DNA from: Prorocentrum cordatum | Taxonomy: Eukaryota; Sar; Dinophyceae; Prorocentrales; Prorocentraceae | Assembly: GCA_963575745.1 (NCBI GenBank) | Contig: CAUYUJ010004568.1 | Coordinates: 1-64,000 of the forward strand | Reading direction: 5' to 3' | Length of the DNA: 64,000 nucleotides | Shown: piece after piece, positions 1-11,439 of the stretch | How the letters are laid out: each line of letters opens with the position of its first letter | How positions within the stretch are numbered: position 1 is the first letter of the stretch | Made by a program: the position numbers and the translations under genes | The notes under the pieces: model-generated | Told to the model about the DNA's origin: nothing | Database searches by the model: none | What the model saw: only the letters and a program-made list of their open reading frames with translations

Positions 1-1120
1 AAACCCGAATGGAGAATCCGAGCACTTCGCCCCGAGACAACATGAAAGGGCGCCGACATGGACCCAAGAGGCCCTCACGGGGATCCACAAAGCCCCCCGA
101 ATTATCCCGGGGCCCGGAGGCGGCCCTTCGACAACGAAAAGCACGAACAAAAACTGAAAAGCCTAAGGCACTGCAGCCAAATTTTCTCTTTTCCCCACGC
201 AGACATCGTTCGCCACGGGCCCCCCGGACCCTTCCCTCAACCCAATCGAAGGAAAGAAGATTTCGTCGTCGCCGCCGGTGTCTCACAGATTTTCGACCCG
301 AGGCATTTCCTCGAATTCAGCCTCCAGGGATCGTTTTCGGCGCTGGGGACCACCGCCGAAAGTCCGGGATGAGGATCGAGCTCCCTGGCGGGTGCCACCG
401 CTTCGCAAAGGAAGGAACACGAGGTGGATCGAGGCTCGAGGCATGAGACTCCTAGTTCTTGGGCGCTCTCCGCCCCCTCTGGGCCTTCAGGAAGCTCCTC
501 GTCGACGCAGCTGGGTCCACTCTCGAACTTCTGGCCGGACGCAACCCCAGCTGGGTCTCAAAGATCCCCAAGCCTGTCCAGGGGGGGAAGAGGATGCCCG
601 GGACACGCCCCGTGAAGGCCCCAAGAAACTCACACAAGACCACGACAAACTTCACAACAATCCCCTAAAAGGCCCCTCCTTGAACCCCACACGCTACGTA
701 GGACAGGCCGAAACTTCAAGATTGCCCAACGATCGCGCGCGTTCCGCGAATTCTGTCTGTCACTATTGCTGCCGCCCAAAGGGGGCGGCGGTGCGGCGTA
801 AGCCAATGAATCCTGACGTCGGGGTTCTGGGTCCACCTCGGGGAGGCGGAGGAGGACTCCAGTCAGCTTCCTCCCCCCCCACTCCTCCTGTCGCTCTTCC
901 TGTACATCCGCCTCTCCGCCCTCCCTGCCCCCGCTCTCTCACGCTTTCCGTCGCCGACCTGTCCCTCCGCCCTCGAAAAACAAAACAGCTGCATTGCCAC
1001 AAGGCTCTCAGAGGACCGCGCGGACTTCCTGGGTCGTCGCTGGACCCCTCCTGGCAGTGCCTCCGGCGCCGACCCACGATATCCGAGAGGACCCTTGCAA
1101 TCAGGCTTATGTTGCTGCAG
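1..1120. other. GC-rich stretch without a supportable gene
   Basis: Several long open frames exist on both strands, but they overlap each other in different frames, are rich in Pro, Arg and Ser, and show no domain I recognise. In DNA this GC-rich, stop codons are rare by chance. I see no reliable gene here. Confidence 0.5.
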
Positions 1121-1130
1121 TTGTTTCCTG

Positions 1131-1321
1131 CGAGGCGGGGATATATCCACATCCACCACCTGTGGACCCGACGTTCTGGGACCCCAGCGGGCGGTGGATG
1201 TGGATAGATCTGGACCCCACAGGGCCCGAACAGATCCATATCCACCGCCTGGCGAGGTCTCCGAAAACCGATCCGCCAGGCGGAGGATGTGTGTGTGTGT
1301 GTGTGTAAATCCCCGCCTCGG
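1131..1321. repeat. Fold-back element with inverted ends
   Basis: The outer ends are inverted (GAGGCGGGGAT at the left, ATCCCCGCCTC at the right). Inside lies a second inverted pair built on TATCCACATCCACC and GGTGGATGTGGATA, then a short (GT)n tract. The structure is that of a small non-coding fold-back or MITE-like element. I found no second copy in the window. Confidence 0.55.
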
Positions 1322-1785
1322 ATCTCTGTCTTCATGGGCCCCTCGCCTGCCGCAGGCGGGCGAGCCAGCCGCCGGAGCCGAGGGCGTCCCGATGGAGCCC
1401 CGCGCCGCGCGCCTCTCGGGGGAGGACTGTGCGCGAGGGGGGGGGGGGGCGGGCGGCGACGGCGGGGCCAAGGTCGGGGGCTCAGGAGGGGCGCTGCAGG
1501 CACAGCAGGAGCTCGACTACAAGAAGCCTTCCACAAAAAAACCCAACCCTGAGGTCCCAGGACGTCGATTGGTTTTTGGTGTCGGAGCGTCACGCTTTCC
1601 ATGGCAGGACCATCGAGACCTAAGAAACCCAGGGCACCCTGGAGGCAAGCGGGGTGCTTCTTGGCATGAGTTTCCGCTGTGCAGGGACAGCCTGATTGCC
1701 AACTCCGCGGGAGTGGTCCCGCAGAGGGGCGGGCGGCGACCATGGTGAAGCATGCTTCGGCGGCGAGCGAGGGGGGGGCAGCGAG

Positions 1786-1905
1786 GTGGAGAAGGCTTTC
1801 TGAGAAGGCGCGGCGGGACTTCTCAGAAGCCCTCGCGCCTTCTGCTACATGTTCTGTGACTTCTCAGAAGGCCTGGGAGACGTCCGAGCCTTCTGATAAG
1901 GCCCG
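1786..1905. repeat. Partial copy of the CTTCTCAGAAGG hairpin family
   Basis: The stretch repeats TTCTCAGAAG and its near-complement several times and ends in GCCTTCTGATAAGGC. The same motifs build the fuller copies at 7877-8045 and 17094-17252. It is non-coding and able to fold on itself. Confidence 0.45.
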
Positions 1906-2167
1906 CCCCTTCACCACTTCCCCGGGGCTCGCCGCCGAATGCTGGGTGGGAGCCTGAGCGCTGGCCACTCACGTCAGATAGAGAAGACGTCAGGGAGGAG
2001 GGACGCTAGGAGGATTTACGCACCCCCCAAGCAAGGGGCCCTATGTGCACGCTGATGGGGACGCGTCGGCCGTGAGTGCTCCTGCAAAATGAGGGGCACG
2101 TGAAGTGTTTGCGACAGCTCTCATCCTTGAGCGTCGCATGGGGCAGGGCGCAGGCAAGAGGCAGGAG

Positions 2168-2352
2168 GGGACTGGCTCCGGGGGGGGGGGAGGCATCGAC
2201 CTGGAATGGGCGAAGCATCGCCGAGAGATCGGAGACAAGCCCCCGAGAGTCCGCACGCTCCTGGGGGGGGCGTGGGGCTGTATCGTACCCCTATCGGCGA
2301 TGGATCGCCGATTCGGGGTGGATGTCTCCCCCCCATGAACCGGTCCCCCCTC
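2168..2352. repeat. Dispersed GATCGGCGAT hairpin family, copy 1
   Basis: This shares a series of blocks with 13809-14038: GGAGGCATCGA, then a GATCGG core, GCCCCCGA, TCCGCACGC and CCCCCCATGA. The ends are inverted (ACTGGCTC plus a G-run at the left; a C-run, CATGAACCGGT at the right). A shorter related piece is at about 5226-5275. I interpret it as a non-autonomous inverted-end element. Confidence 0.5.
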
Positions 2353-2799
2353 TCACGTAGCCCCTGACGGGGTGGGGAGAAGGATGGGCGGGGGCAAGAC
2401 GGCGGCACCAAGCTCGAAAGCTGGCTGAGCCGAAAACGAAACCGAGACCGACAACCTGGAAAGACGCAGAGGCGCACCAAGCGACCGTGACCAGCCTCGA
2501 ACTCAGTTCGACCAGCCCGACACTGTGGTCAATATGAAGTATGCCCCGTCAGAAGACAACAAGAGCCATCAATACCGACGCCGAGCCAAGGAGATGCCAA
2601 TCACATTGCTCCGACGGAAGGACCCCACATGAGAATCCTCTGGGCGAATCTGGAAAAAAACCTCACCGTCGTCATCGTGGTTGGTGAGGCGTCCTGGCTG
2701 TCTCTTCTGCGTATAATTCTTCTGGCCCTGGCGCGGGCCCTCCCCCCGCTCCCTACGGTGCCCCCGACCTCGCCCTCCTGTTTTGGCTCCTCCGGACAT

Positions 2800-2945
2800 T
2801 CAGAAAGTGGCCCGGGAGTGGTGTTCTGGGAGCACGAAGAACACGAAGTGGCCTACAGTTGGCTCCAGGCAGTCAAAATGTGGCCCGGGAATGGTGTTCT
2901 GGGAGCACGAAGAACACGAAGTGGCCTACAGTTGGCTCCAGGCAT
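2800..2945. repeat. Two tandem copies of a ~75-bp unit
   Basis: The unit holds GTTCTGGGAGCACGAAGAAC and GTGGCCTACAGTTGGC and occurs twice head to tail with few differences. A related single-base-diverged start (TGTGGCCTGGGAATGGCG) continues into the next tandem block. No gene is recognisable. Confidence 0.7.
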
Positions 2946-2984
2946 TCACAATGTGGCCTGGGAATGGCGATCTGGCAGCGCGAG

Positions 2985-3303
2985 AGCCCAAAAGTGGCGA
3001 CAATTATACGAATTTGATGGCCCGCTCGGATTAGGAGAGCCCAACAGTGGCGACAGTTACAGGAATTGGACGACCCGCTCGGATTAGTAACATGATCCGC
3101 GGGCCCCATAGGGAGGGGACTCCCGCTTGAGACTTCCTCGCAATTCACTCACACATGTAGCCTGGGAATGGCGTTCTGGCAGCGCGAAAGCCCAAAAGTG
3201 GCGACAAATACAGGAATTGGATGACCCGCTCGGATTAGTAACATGATCCGCGGGCCCCATAGGGAGGGGGCTCCCGCTTGAGACTTCCTCGCAATTCACT
3301 CAC
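2985..3303. repeat. Tandem duplication of a ~155-bp unit
   Basis: Two head-to-tail copies carry GCCCAAAAGTGGCGAC, GACCCGCTCGGATTAGTAAC and GAGACTTCCTCGCAATTCAC. They are nearly identical, so the duplication is recent. The motif GACTTCCTCGCAA is close to the GAGGAAGTCTCA unit of the minisatellite at 38880-39110 (opposite strand), so the two may share an ancestor. Confidence 0.7.
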
Positions 3304-3319
3304 AGACGAGGCCCAAGGC

Positions 3320-3500
3320 AAGTGAGTGAGTGAGTGAGTGACTGACTGACTGACTGGTGATGATGATGATCATCACACTCTCTCACGCGCACACTCATCA
3401 TTATCATCATCATATGTGAGTTCATGAGCGTGTGAGTGAGTGAGTGCTGATGAGTGGGTGAGTGAGTGAGTGAGTGAGTGAGTGAGTGAGGAATGAGTGA
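3320..3500. repeat. Compound (TGAG)n/(TGA)n microsatellite
   Basis: Tracts of GAGT, GACT, TGATGA and ATCATC alternate, giving partly self-complementary sequence. It produces Ser/His/Thr-rich open frames that are not genes. Confidence 0.85.
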
Positions 3501-3699
3501 TGATGATGGTGGGTTCCTGTTCCTGCGCGGGGTGTCCAGAGAAAACAAGAACCCCACTTTGGATGTGGGGAAAAAACATATAAGGGTATGCTGCAGGCGC
3601 TTGTAAGACGTAACGGAACCAACCGAACGCAGCAGACTGCGAAACAGCGGAGGGTAAGGGGGGGGTAGGGGGGTGGTGCGGGCGAGACTCGAGGATTCA

Positions 3700-6050
3700 T
3701 GCCCCGCCTCCTAATCAGTCCGCCTCATCCTTCCCTCTCTTCCTTTCCCTCCCCGGCTCCGTCCCCTACTCGTCTCATTCCTCTTCCTCCTGCTCCGCGT
3801 TCTCCCTCTCGTCGCCCTCCCCCTGGTTACCCTCCTCAAAGGGACGGAGAGAAAAGGAAGCCGACCAGCCACAGCTGGCTGCGATGTGCTCTTCCACCCG
3901 GGAGGAACACATCGCATCAGCGCTCTTGCGAGATGGCTGCGGAGGCCGACTGATCCTTCCGCAGGAGTGAGACCCGCAGCCATCCGAGCTGGAACTGGCC
4001 TGAGAAAGGGGGGAGCTTGAAAGACGTGGGTCATCGCACGACCCCCCGAGTGAGGTCCGTGATGTGAGTTGCCGAGGGATGCCACAAGCATGCCGGCCGC
4101 CATTCTACGGGAATCGATCAGCACACACACACACACACCCTGCTTGATTATATACATCTGTGTATACATGTAGACGCACATGTGCACCATACCATACGAT
4201 ACGATGGCATCGGTATGATACCGGAGAGCGCGAATGGTCGCCGGACACCTGGTATAGGCAGCAATGGGAACGGGACGAGTGGAGGTCAATTCTGCATATG
4301 AGACTACAGGGGAAGGGAGCAAGGAAAATGGCAACTGCTCCCGACGTTCTTTTCTGGGGCACTGCCAGGAGCCCTGGAGACCTCCAGAGAATGGTCCAGA
4401 GGATACTGGAGCAGGAGGACGATTACCATGCGCAATCGCTCCAAGTTGAGGCCATGTTCAGCATCGGTCATCGCATCAAAGTACGTACCATTTGAGCACG
4501 CGTTGCTGAGTGCTAGAGTCCCGAGCAAATGCAGCTAGAACTGGGCATGAGCCTCCCTCCCCTCCTCACCCCACCTCAGCTGCACATCTGGCCAGATCCA
4601 CCCGTGTATCTGGCAAACCCTCCACCTGAAACATCCAAGCCTCCTCCCGCTCCCTTCCCGCTCATACCCCCGAACATGCCCGCCGCGCCTTCTCTTGTCT
4701 CTCCTCCGTCGCTGGAGACGGAGGAGGAGGGATGGGGAAGCGGAAGAGTCAAGGGGGGGAGGACGCCCGACTCCTCATCATCCTTGGCCGCAGCGGGGCA
4801 GCGACGCACGAACACCGAGCTCATTTGCCAGATTATTTCTCTTCGTCCCCCCTCCCGCCCTCTCTCCTTCCTCCTCCCTCATCCCTCCCTCTGTTCAATC
4901 GATGCGTGGGCACCTGGACCTCTGGACCCCTTCCCAATGGCTGGTGTGTCGTCCCATCTCTTTTCGTGTTCACGGGCCATGAAGCCATACACAGATCCGG
5001 AGCCAGCCACCTCAATCTTTCGTGGAGCCAATCTTCCCCCACCCGGCTTCCTAGACAGCAAAAGAAGCCTTCCAGGCATGTAGGCTTACCTGGACTGCCG
5101 AAAGCCTCGACTGGAAATTTGATTCAAGGTCCTGGTGCTGATTGTTGGTAATCCTGGACGGTCGAAATCGAAAAGGGCAACGCTAGGGGGGAATTGATTC
5201 AGGGGAAGAAGACATCGGCCTGTAATTGTCGAAACACCGCCGATGGGTCGGCGATACTTCCCTCGACAACGAATCCGCATGCTTTTTTCAGGGAAACGTG
5301 GGTACAAGGGACTCGGAAATCCCCGACGAGGTCGTCAAAAAAATGACGAGGCCGAGCCTGCATTTTGACGAGGCCTCCCGCTGCAGACATCCCACGAAAC
5401 TCCTCCTCGTCAAAATCCGAGGCGCGGTCGTCAAAAAACGATGGCGAACCCGAGTCCTGGCAAACCCGGGTCTTACGCTCCCCCGATTTTAGGTGGGGTG
5501 GACTATCGGGCCCCTACTGGCCACGACGGGCGATAGGGGGGTCGAGGCATCCCCCCCTTGACGTTGCCCTCTGGCTTCAGGGTCATCACTCCTCGGCTTG
5601 CCGGCAACCGCTCGGGACGGTCCGGGAGCAACCGGAACGCTCTCGGCGAGAGGCGCAGCTGCGGAAACGCACGCCGATGCTTTTGGAAACCGACGAGCAC
5701 CAGCGACCCAACATCTTCAGGCCTCGAAGCCCTCGAGCCTCGAAACCCTCGATGCACTCTCCCCAGATGTAGTTTGGGCCCGATCGAACGGAGTTCAATA
5801 CGGGAACTGGGAAAGTGTGCGCTCAGGCATCTTTGCATGATGGGAGAGACGAGAAGAAGGACGAGAGAGGAAGAGGAAAGACAACAGCGCTGGGTTCCTG
5901 CCTCAGACCATCGCCCTGTCTCGTGGCGGGCCTCCCTCTTCCCCGAAAAAGGGTCTGCTTGGTTCAGGTCGCTGCAGTCTGGCGGAAACCACCGGGCCTC
6001 TTGACGTGAGAGTCTCGGCCACGACTGTCTACGCACAGTAAACTTGAAAC
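3700..6050. other. Unassigned 2.3-kb stretch
   Basis: The stretch contains CT-rich sequence at 3715-3830, a short (CA)n near 4120, and mixed unique sequence. Frames around 4304-4528 on either strand have less biased composition than their neighbours and could be a lone exon, but I recognise no domain and see no paired splice sites. I cannot support a gene. Confidence 0.4.
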
Positions 6051-6059
6051 TCCTCAAGC

Positions 6060-6200
6060 GGCGCCCATGAGGCCCCAAGAGGCCACCAAGAGACCCCCAA
6101 GAGGCCCCAAGAAGCTCCCAAGAGCCCCCAAAACGGTCCCCAAGATGCCTCAAAACTGCCTCCAAGAGGCTCCCAAGAGGCCTCCCACGAGATTCAAACC
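6060..6200. repeat. Degenerate CCAAGAGGCC array
   Basis: This is a run of 10-15-bp units of the form CCCAAGAGG/CCAAGANGGC. It is the same low-complexity pattern as the large arrays at 9700-11000 and 18630-20360. Confidence 0.7.
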
Positions 6201-6464
6201 AACATCCACTAGGCTAATAACCCACAAACCAGGCACGGTGCCGGGACTTGCCGTAGGCAGCAGGATGAACATCAATTTTGTCGCGCACCACCTGGCTCCA
6301 ATTGCCTGGGGGGTAATTGTGAAAGGCTCCGTTTCGCTGGAATGTCATCCTGCGGCCGCGGTCCTCCACGTGTTGGCAGAGTGCGAGGTCCATCCCACCC
6401 TGCAGCGCAGCATGCGTCGCATGCGAATCCTCCTCTGAGCCTGTCCACCAAACATTTACCCCGA

Positions 6465-6680
6465 GTTTGGGTGACCTCAACGGGTATGGAAGAATGGTTG
6501 CGATGCTGGACAAAAGAACTGTCCAAAATCAGCAACGGCCGCTGTTGGGCAGGCAGCCTTCTACCGCGAATGCACAACGTCCGCGGCGACACCGACAGCG
6601 AGTCATGCTCAAAATTGTCCGGGAATTCTGCCAATTTTTGTACACATTGTTTCCTTACCCAGTCGATCGTCCCGACTGGG
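6465..6680. mobile_element. Introner-like repeat, family 1 (intergenic copy)
   Basis: The core matches the intron at 33689-33884: CGGCCGCTGTTGGGCAGGC, then a short variable stretch, then CGACACCGACAGCGAG. The outer parts are weakly inverted (ACGGGTATGGAAGAATGG at the left; on the complement of the right end, CTGGGTAAGGAAACAATG). A third copy is at 47405-47630. No coding sequence was recognised around it, so whether it is spliced here is unknown. Confidence 0.6.
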
Positions 6681-6705
6681 GGTCCCTCCCCTGGGGAAAC
6701 CAACC

Positions 6706-6800
6706 GGTCCTGATACCGCCACTCCCCGGAGATCTCCTGGGGTGCGCTCTGACCAGAATTCCGGAGCGAATCCAGCGGTGGCGACGCGGGCATCTCGGGT
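6706..6800. repeat. Dispersed GATACCGCC...GTGGCGACG repeat, copy 1
   Basis: The blocks GATACCGCCAC, TGCGCTCTGACCAGAATTC, GCGAATCCAGC and GGTGGCGACG recur at about 9155-9260, 31990-32090 and 39465-39560. The copies lie in unrelated surroundings, so this is a dispersed repeat and not a gene. Confidence 0.6.
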
Positions 6801-6836
6801 TGCGGCATCGGTATCTTTCCCTCTCCTCCCCTCCCT

Positions 6837-7011
6837 CCCTACCCCACGCGAAATGGTTCAGAAATCATGGGTTAAGAAATTCATGGTCTCAGAACTCGAA
6901 TAAAAACCCAAAAAATTGCTATCAAAATCTTAGGATTCACATCGAAATATTAAGAATAATCGAGACTCTGGCCGAAAACTCAAGTTTTCTTAAGCATCGC
7001 CTAAGGTGTAC
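6837..7011. mobile_element. AT-rich inverted-end element, copy 1
   Basis: About 150 bp nearly identical to 21242-21411, with CATGGGTTAAGAAATTCAT, ATCTTAGGATTCACAT and GAATAATCGAGACTCTGG. Its right end is CTTAAGCATCG followed by GTGTA; the complement matches the left end of copy 2. Its A+T content is far above its surroundings. It looks like a MITE without coding capacity. Confidence 0.65.
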
Positions 7012-7136
7012 CCGTGGCCCGTACCCGGCGCGCCTGCCGCTGGACGCCGCTGGCCCATTCCAGAGCAGCCCCGATCAGGGGCCTGCAGGGCTCCGCGCGG
7101 AGGCGGTCGATCACCTGGGCGGAAGGGGGAGGGGCC

Positions 7137-7297
7137 TCCTCCCTCCCTCCTCCTCCTCCTCCTCCTCCTCCTTCCCTCCTCCTCCTCCTTCCCTCCTCCT
7201 CCTCCTCCTTCCCTCCTCCTCCTCCTCCTCCTTCCCTCCTCCTCCTCCTCCCTCATCCCTCCCTCCTCCTCCTCCTCCTTCCCTCCTCCTCCTTATT
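7137..7297. repeat. (TCC)n microsatellite
   Basis: About 160 bp of TCC repeats broken by CCC. It directly abuts the inverted-end element at 7298. Confidence 0.9.
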
Positions 7298-7465
7298 GAC
7301 TACCTACCAGACCACCCCAACCCAACCCGAAGACGCGAATTTCGGGTTGGGGGGGGTACGGGTTCCATATGTGTTTTTTCAGTGTTCCCAGACCCCCCCC
7401 CCCACTGGAAATGGAGGGCAAATCGGGGCCTTCGGGTTGGGTTGGGGTGGGCTGGTGGGTGGTGA
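7298..7465. mobile_element. CCCAACCCAACCCGAAG inverted-end element, copy 1
   Basis: A 168-bp element with long inverted ends: ACCACCCCAACCCAACCC at the left and GGGTTGGGTTGGGGTGG at the right. It is shared with 12157-12326, including the internal GTGTTTTTTC and CACTGGAAAT blocks. The TTGGGG-like runs are inverted-repeat arms and not telomere. No coding capacity is seen. Confidence 0.7.
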
Positions 7466-7876
7466 CTTCTCTCCTCATTCTCCTCCGTCTTCCCTTCCCT
7501 CCTCCTCGTCCTGCCCTTCCTCCGAAGCCTGCTGCTTCCCCTCCCCTTCCTCTTCACTCTGCACTCTTCCTCCTCCTTCTTCTCTCCATCCTTCTCCTCC
7601 TCTTCATCCCTCTCCTCCTTCTCCACCCTGATTCTCCTCCAGGATCTCCTGATTTGTCAGGGGGGGTCCAGATGTGGTCGGTCGGGGTGTGGCGTACCAA
7701 AGGCGTCCACGGGGACAGCACAATCAAAAACCGCTCGCACCGATAGCGAAACCGACACGCCGCAAGCAGCCTAGAACGACGCAACAACACAGCACAAACG
7801 TAGAAACCGCACCGACCGAACGCAACCGACTGCGACGCAGTTAAGTCGACCGAACCGCCAACACCCCTGCCCACCC

Positions 7877-8045
7877 TCCGATTGGTGGCGCGCACGAGGG
7901 GGCAGGGGGAGGGGGGGGGAGGTCTCTTAGAAGGAGGCTGCTTCTCAGAAGGCGCTGGCCTTACGCCTGTAGGTACTGCCCGCGCCTTCTACGAAGCACA
8001 AGTCCTCCTGAGAAGCCTTCCCCCCCCCGACCTCCCTCTGCGCGG
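7877..8045. repeat. CTTCTCAGAAGG hairpin family, copy 2
   Basis: It shares GGCGCGCAC, a G-run, AGAAGGAGGCTGCTTCTCAG and GCGCCTTCTA with 17094-17252. The right end (CTGAGAAGCCTTCC) is the inverse of the left, so the piece can fold into a hairpin. Confidence 0.6.
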
Positions 8046-8134
8046 GGCCGATCCGATCTCCCCAGGGAGGCAGCACGTTCGGGCGACGGGACGCCGCTCC
8101 CTTCATGTCACGTGCTGGCCTTGCCCCCTTTACT

Positions 8135-8293
8135 CAAGGGCTCCTAAGTTCGCGCTTCGCGAAGCGCGAATAACTTCGCGCTCTCGCGCCGCCCCCCCAG
8201 GGGGAGAAGAGGAGGACGAGGAGGAGGGGGAGGAGGAAGGAGGACGGCGAAGCGCGAAGCGCGAATAATTTCGCGCCCTCCTGGGAGCCCTTG
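8135..8293. mobile_element. GAAGCGCGAATAACTTCGCG element, copy 1, with target duplication
   Basis: The ends are CAAGGGCTCC and GGGAGCCCTTG, perfectly inverted over about 10 bp. TTTACT occurs immediately outside both ends, consistent with a 6-bp target-site duplication. Inside, CGAAGCGCGAATAACTTCGC-type palindromes flank a purine-rich centre. A second copy lies at 47054-47226. It is a short non-autonomous DNA-transposon-like element. Confidence 0.75.
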
Positions 8294-9150
8294 TTTACTG
8301 CTGCCCCAGATCTGCGTTGAGCACCCAGCTCCCTGTGCATGCCCTGCCGCAGCAGAGATCACACCTCTGGACCACATCAGGGCGCAGCGCTCAGAAATTA
8401 TCGTCTTGGAGGCTTCATGAGGCTTCTGGATGCTCCTGCGGGTTTTCGGCCGGCATCTGCGGCTCTTCGAAAGTTTCTGGAGGAGGCACGCGGTGGGGGA
8501 GGAAGGGAGGTGAGAGGTCAGCTCAAACTCAGGATTTCTCATGTGTCTGAGGAACTCTCGGTATTTCTAACGGCTTCCAGAGATGGAGGGGGATGAGGGG
8601 TGAGGGGAGCAAGAGGGCCGCTTGAGCGCTCCTGGAGATCATGGTGGTTCCTGGGAGCTCCTGGCAATCGGGCGGGACAGGGGGAGAGGGGAGAAGCGAG
8701 ATGGGATCTTTGACCTTGCTCCCGCGGGCACGCTGTGGCAATCCGAGACCCTCTCCATCAGCAGGCAGCCTTGGGCGGCAGACCTCGCGACAGCCTCCAC
8801 GGCACACTCAGAACCACTTTGGTGGGCCCGTGTGAAGGGCAACGGGTAGAAGGTCAGCGCGCACGTGGGCGGTTGCTACATAATACCACCCGCATGCCCA
8901 ACAGACTCAAGTCACCCTTTGAGACGGTCCAGCGACTGGCGAGTTGAGGGAGGGGAGGGGAGGAGGCGAGGAGGGCGCGGAAAGAGGGAAGGATACGTGT
9001 CAAGGGGGAGACCCGCTCGGGGGGGGGAACGCCGACCTTGAATCGGCGAGCCCGCACTTTCCCAAGCGGAGTGGCTAGCAGGCCCATATCGATGATGAAT
9101 GGGCGATTGGGGGAAGGCGCATGCCCACTGACACCATCCCCTGGGAAGCC
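8294..9150. other. Unassigned stretch
   Basis: Mixed GC-rich sequence. Open frames on both strands overlap and none shows a domain I know. I see no gene. Confidence 0.4.
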
Positions 9151-9154
9151 CAAA

Positions 9155-9260
9155 AGGGACCGATACCGCTTCTCCCTGGACCTCTCCCAGCCTGCGCCCT
9201 GACCAGAAATTCGAAGCGAATCCGGGCGCGGTGACAAGGGCGCCCCCTGAGGCCCAGAAA
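9155..9260. repeat. Dispersed GATACCGCC repeat, copy 2
   Basis: CGATACCGCTTCTCCCTGGA and CCTGACCAGAAATTCGAAGC match the copy at 6706-6800 with scattered differences. Confidence 0.5.
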
Positions 9261-9699
9261 AGCGAAAACGAGGCGAGGGTGGCGGTTTTTGTGCCTCTTC
9301 CTCCTCTGATCCCCCCAACGTTCCCAAACATCCAGCGTATCGAGATTGTTTAAAACACGGGCCTCTGGCGTCGCGAGTCCACTTCCCCGGGACCGGGCGT
9401 TTTACATCCTAAGCCGTATTGTACCGTTTTGTTGACTGTCCCCAGGCCCAGGGATGGCGCCCCGTTACGATTTTCTCGAGGCGCCGGATGCCTGGGCTGT
9501 TCCTCACGGGGATACGACAAGGAGGTCCGGGCAACCGTCCAGAACTGAACCGACCGTCCCGGCATTCCTAAGGGCCACAGGATACTCTTAGAACCACAAT
9601 ATGCTCGGATCCGCCACCGTGCTTCTGTGCACGGAATGGGCGTGCCCTCAAGTCCTTCCACGACCCCTCTGAGCTTCAGTCGTCACTCCTGAGGAGTTC

Positions 9700-11000
9700 G
9701 TAAGGGCACGGACCCCAAATCCTCAAATCTTCTCGGGCTTCTCGCGGTGCCCCTGGAGCTTGCCGCGTCCTCCGACAAAAACCCTAACAAAGGCTCCCAA
9801 AGGCCGCCAAAACGGTCCAAGAGGGCCCTGATTCGCCAATCGATCGCTCCTAGACGCTCAAGATGGCACCCAGACGGCCCAAGAGGCCTCCAAGACACCC
9901 AGAGAGGCCTCCAAGAGGCCTCTCAAGTTTTTGAAAGATTTTGGCGTTCTCGCCTTTTCGGCTTTCCGACGCTCCCAAACGGCGCAAGAGGCCCCCAAGA
10001 TCGCCCCAAGACGGCCCCAGAGGCATTCCTCAGCACGGCCCAGACAGTCCAACACAGCCCAAGAGAACCCCAACACGGCCCCAAAAGGACCCCAAAAGAG
10101 GGAACGCGAAAATCCAAGCCGTCCGCCCCAACAGGCCCCCTAGGAGGCCCCAAGAGGCGCCCAGGAGGCCCCAAGAGGCGCACAAGAGGGCGGACCGAAA
10201 GCCATTCGATCCCCCGCCCCTGTTGATTCAACGTATCACAAGGGTACCTGACGTGTTTAGTTTTGGTTATTTTCAACAGAAAACCAGAACCCCCCCCCTT
10301 GAGGCTCCGGCCCAGCGCGCGGGCCACCCGAAAGGGACCCCCAAATCTGTCCGTCTATGCCTTTCCCGCTCCAACATGGCCCAAAATGGCTTCCAACACG
10401 GCTGGGGTGGGCCCGACATGGCCTCCAAGTTCGCCCAAGATGGCCTCCAAGACGACCTAAAGAGGGTCGAATATACCTTAAACTCTGCCCAAGAAGCCTC
10501 CAAAACGGTCCTACACGGCCCAAGAGGCGCACATGAGGCCCTCACAACGACCCAAGTGGCCTCCAAGACGTCCTCCAGGAAGGCCCGAGGCGGCCAAAAT
10601 CATTAGCTTTCTGGCTTTTGGAAGCGTTCTGGCACGTGCTGGTTTTCAGCCTTCCGACAGCCCGAAACTGCCGAAGAGGCACCCAAGGTCGCCCCAACAT
10701 GGCCCCACAGGCCTCCAAGATGATCTCACGACGGCAGAAAAAGCCTCCAAGACGGTCCCAAGAGGCCTCCAAGTTCGCTCAAGGTGGCCCAGAATGGCCT
10801 CAAAGACAGCTCAAAAGAGTCCAAGATGGCCTCCACGACTGCCCGAGAGGGTCCAAGATGCTTCCGAGCTCGCCCGAGAAGCCTCCAAGACTGCCCACGA
10901 CTGGCCATTATACCCCTAAGAAGCGTCCAGGACGACCCGAGCGGCCACCAAGAGGTTCCCAAGAAGACCCGAAGCGGCCCAAATTATCGGTTTGCCTTTT
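9700..11000. repeat. Large degenerate CCAAGA(N)GGCC array
   Basis: About 1.3 kb is built from imperfect 10-15-bp units around CCCAAGAGGCC, CCAAGATGGCC and CCAAGACGGCC. The phase drifts, so no single frame is conserved, although Arg/Pro/Lys-rich open frames appear. A non-array island at about 10205-10290 carries CCTGTTGATTCA and CACAAGGGT, shared with 19590-19625. Confidence 0.75.
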
Positions 11001-11439
11001 GTTTTGACGGAGTGTGGCATGTGTTTTTGTGGTATCGCGCGCTCGAGACTGAAGATAATTCAAGCCCGAATGCACATACGGACGAGCATGATACAGCAGA
11101 CTTCACAAGCAGTGCACGTCCACGAAATGCTCTCGCCAAGTAGAAGTTGCAGCTACAAGCTACCCCACGAGCATTCCCCGAAACAGATCTGGGCGGCTTC
11201 GGGAGACAAGTGCCAATGATATATTCAACATCAGACGAGGTGGCCATGATCGGGGGCAAATGCGTTCTAAAAGACGACCCCCAAAACGTGTAAACGCAAA
11301 CCCCTTACGACCCCAAGACGGCCCTGGACAGTGCCACCGGGCCCCAAACTACCTGCCCTTTCTGTTCGGCGAGCCCGAGGCCTGTCCAGGAAGGCCCCTC
11401 AGATGGGCGAGGGAGACCAGATCGGCTTCCTCCATGGAC

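Noticed and set aside
7320-7450. Interstitial telomere repeats (TTGGGG-like)
   Set aside because: The words occur only as inverted arms of a 168-bp element with a second copy at 12157, not as a tandem array.
9700-11000. Arg/Pro/Lys-rich proteins encoded by the AAGAGGCC array
   Set aside because: All three frames are open in patches and the unit length is not a multiple of three, so no protein is conserved.
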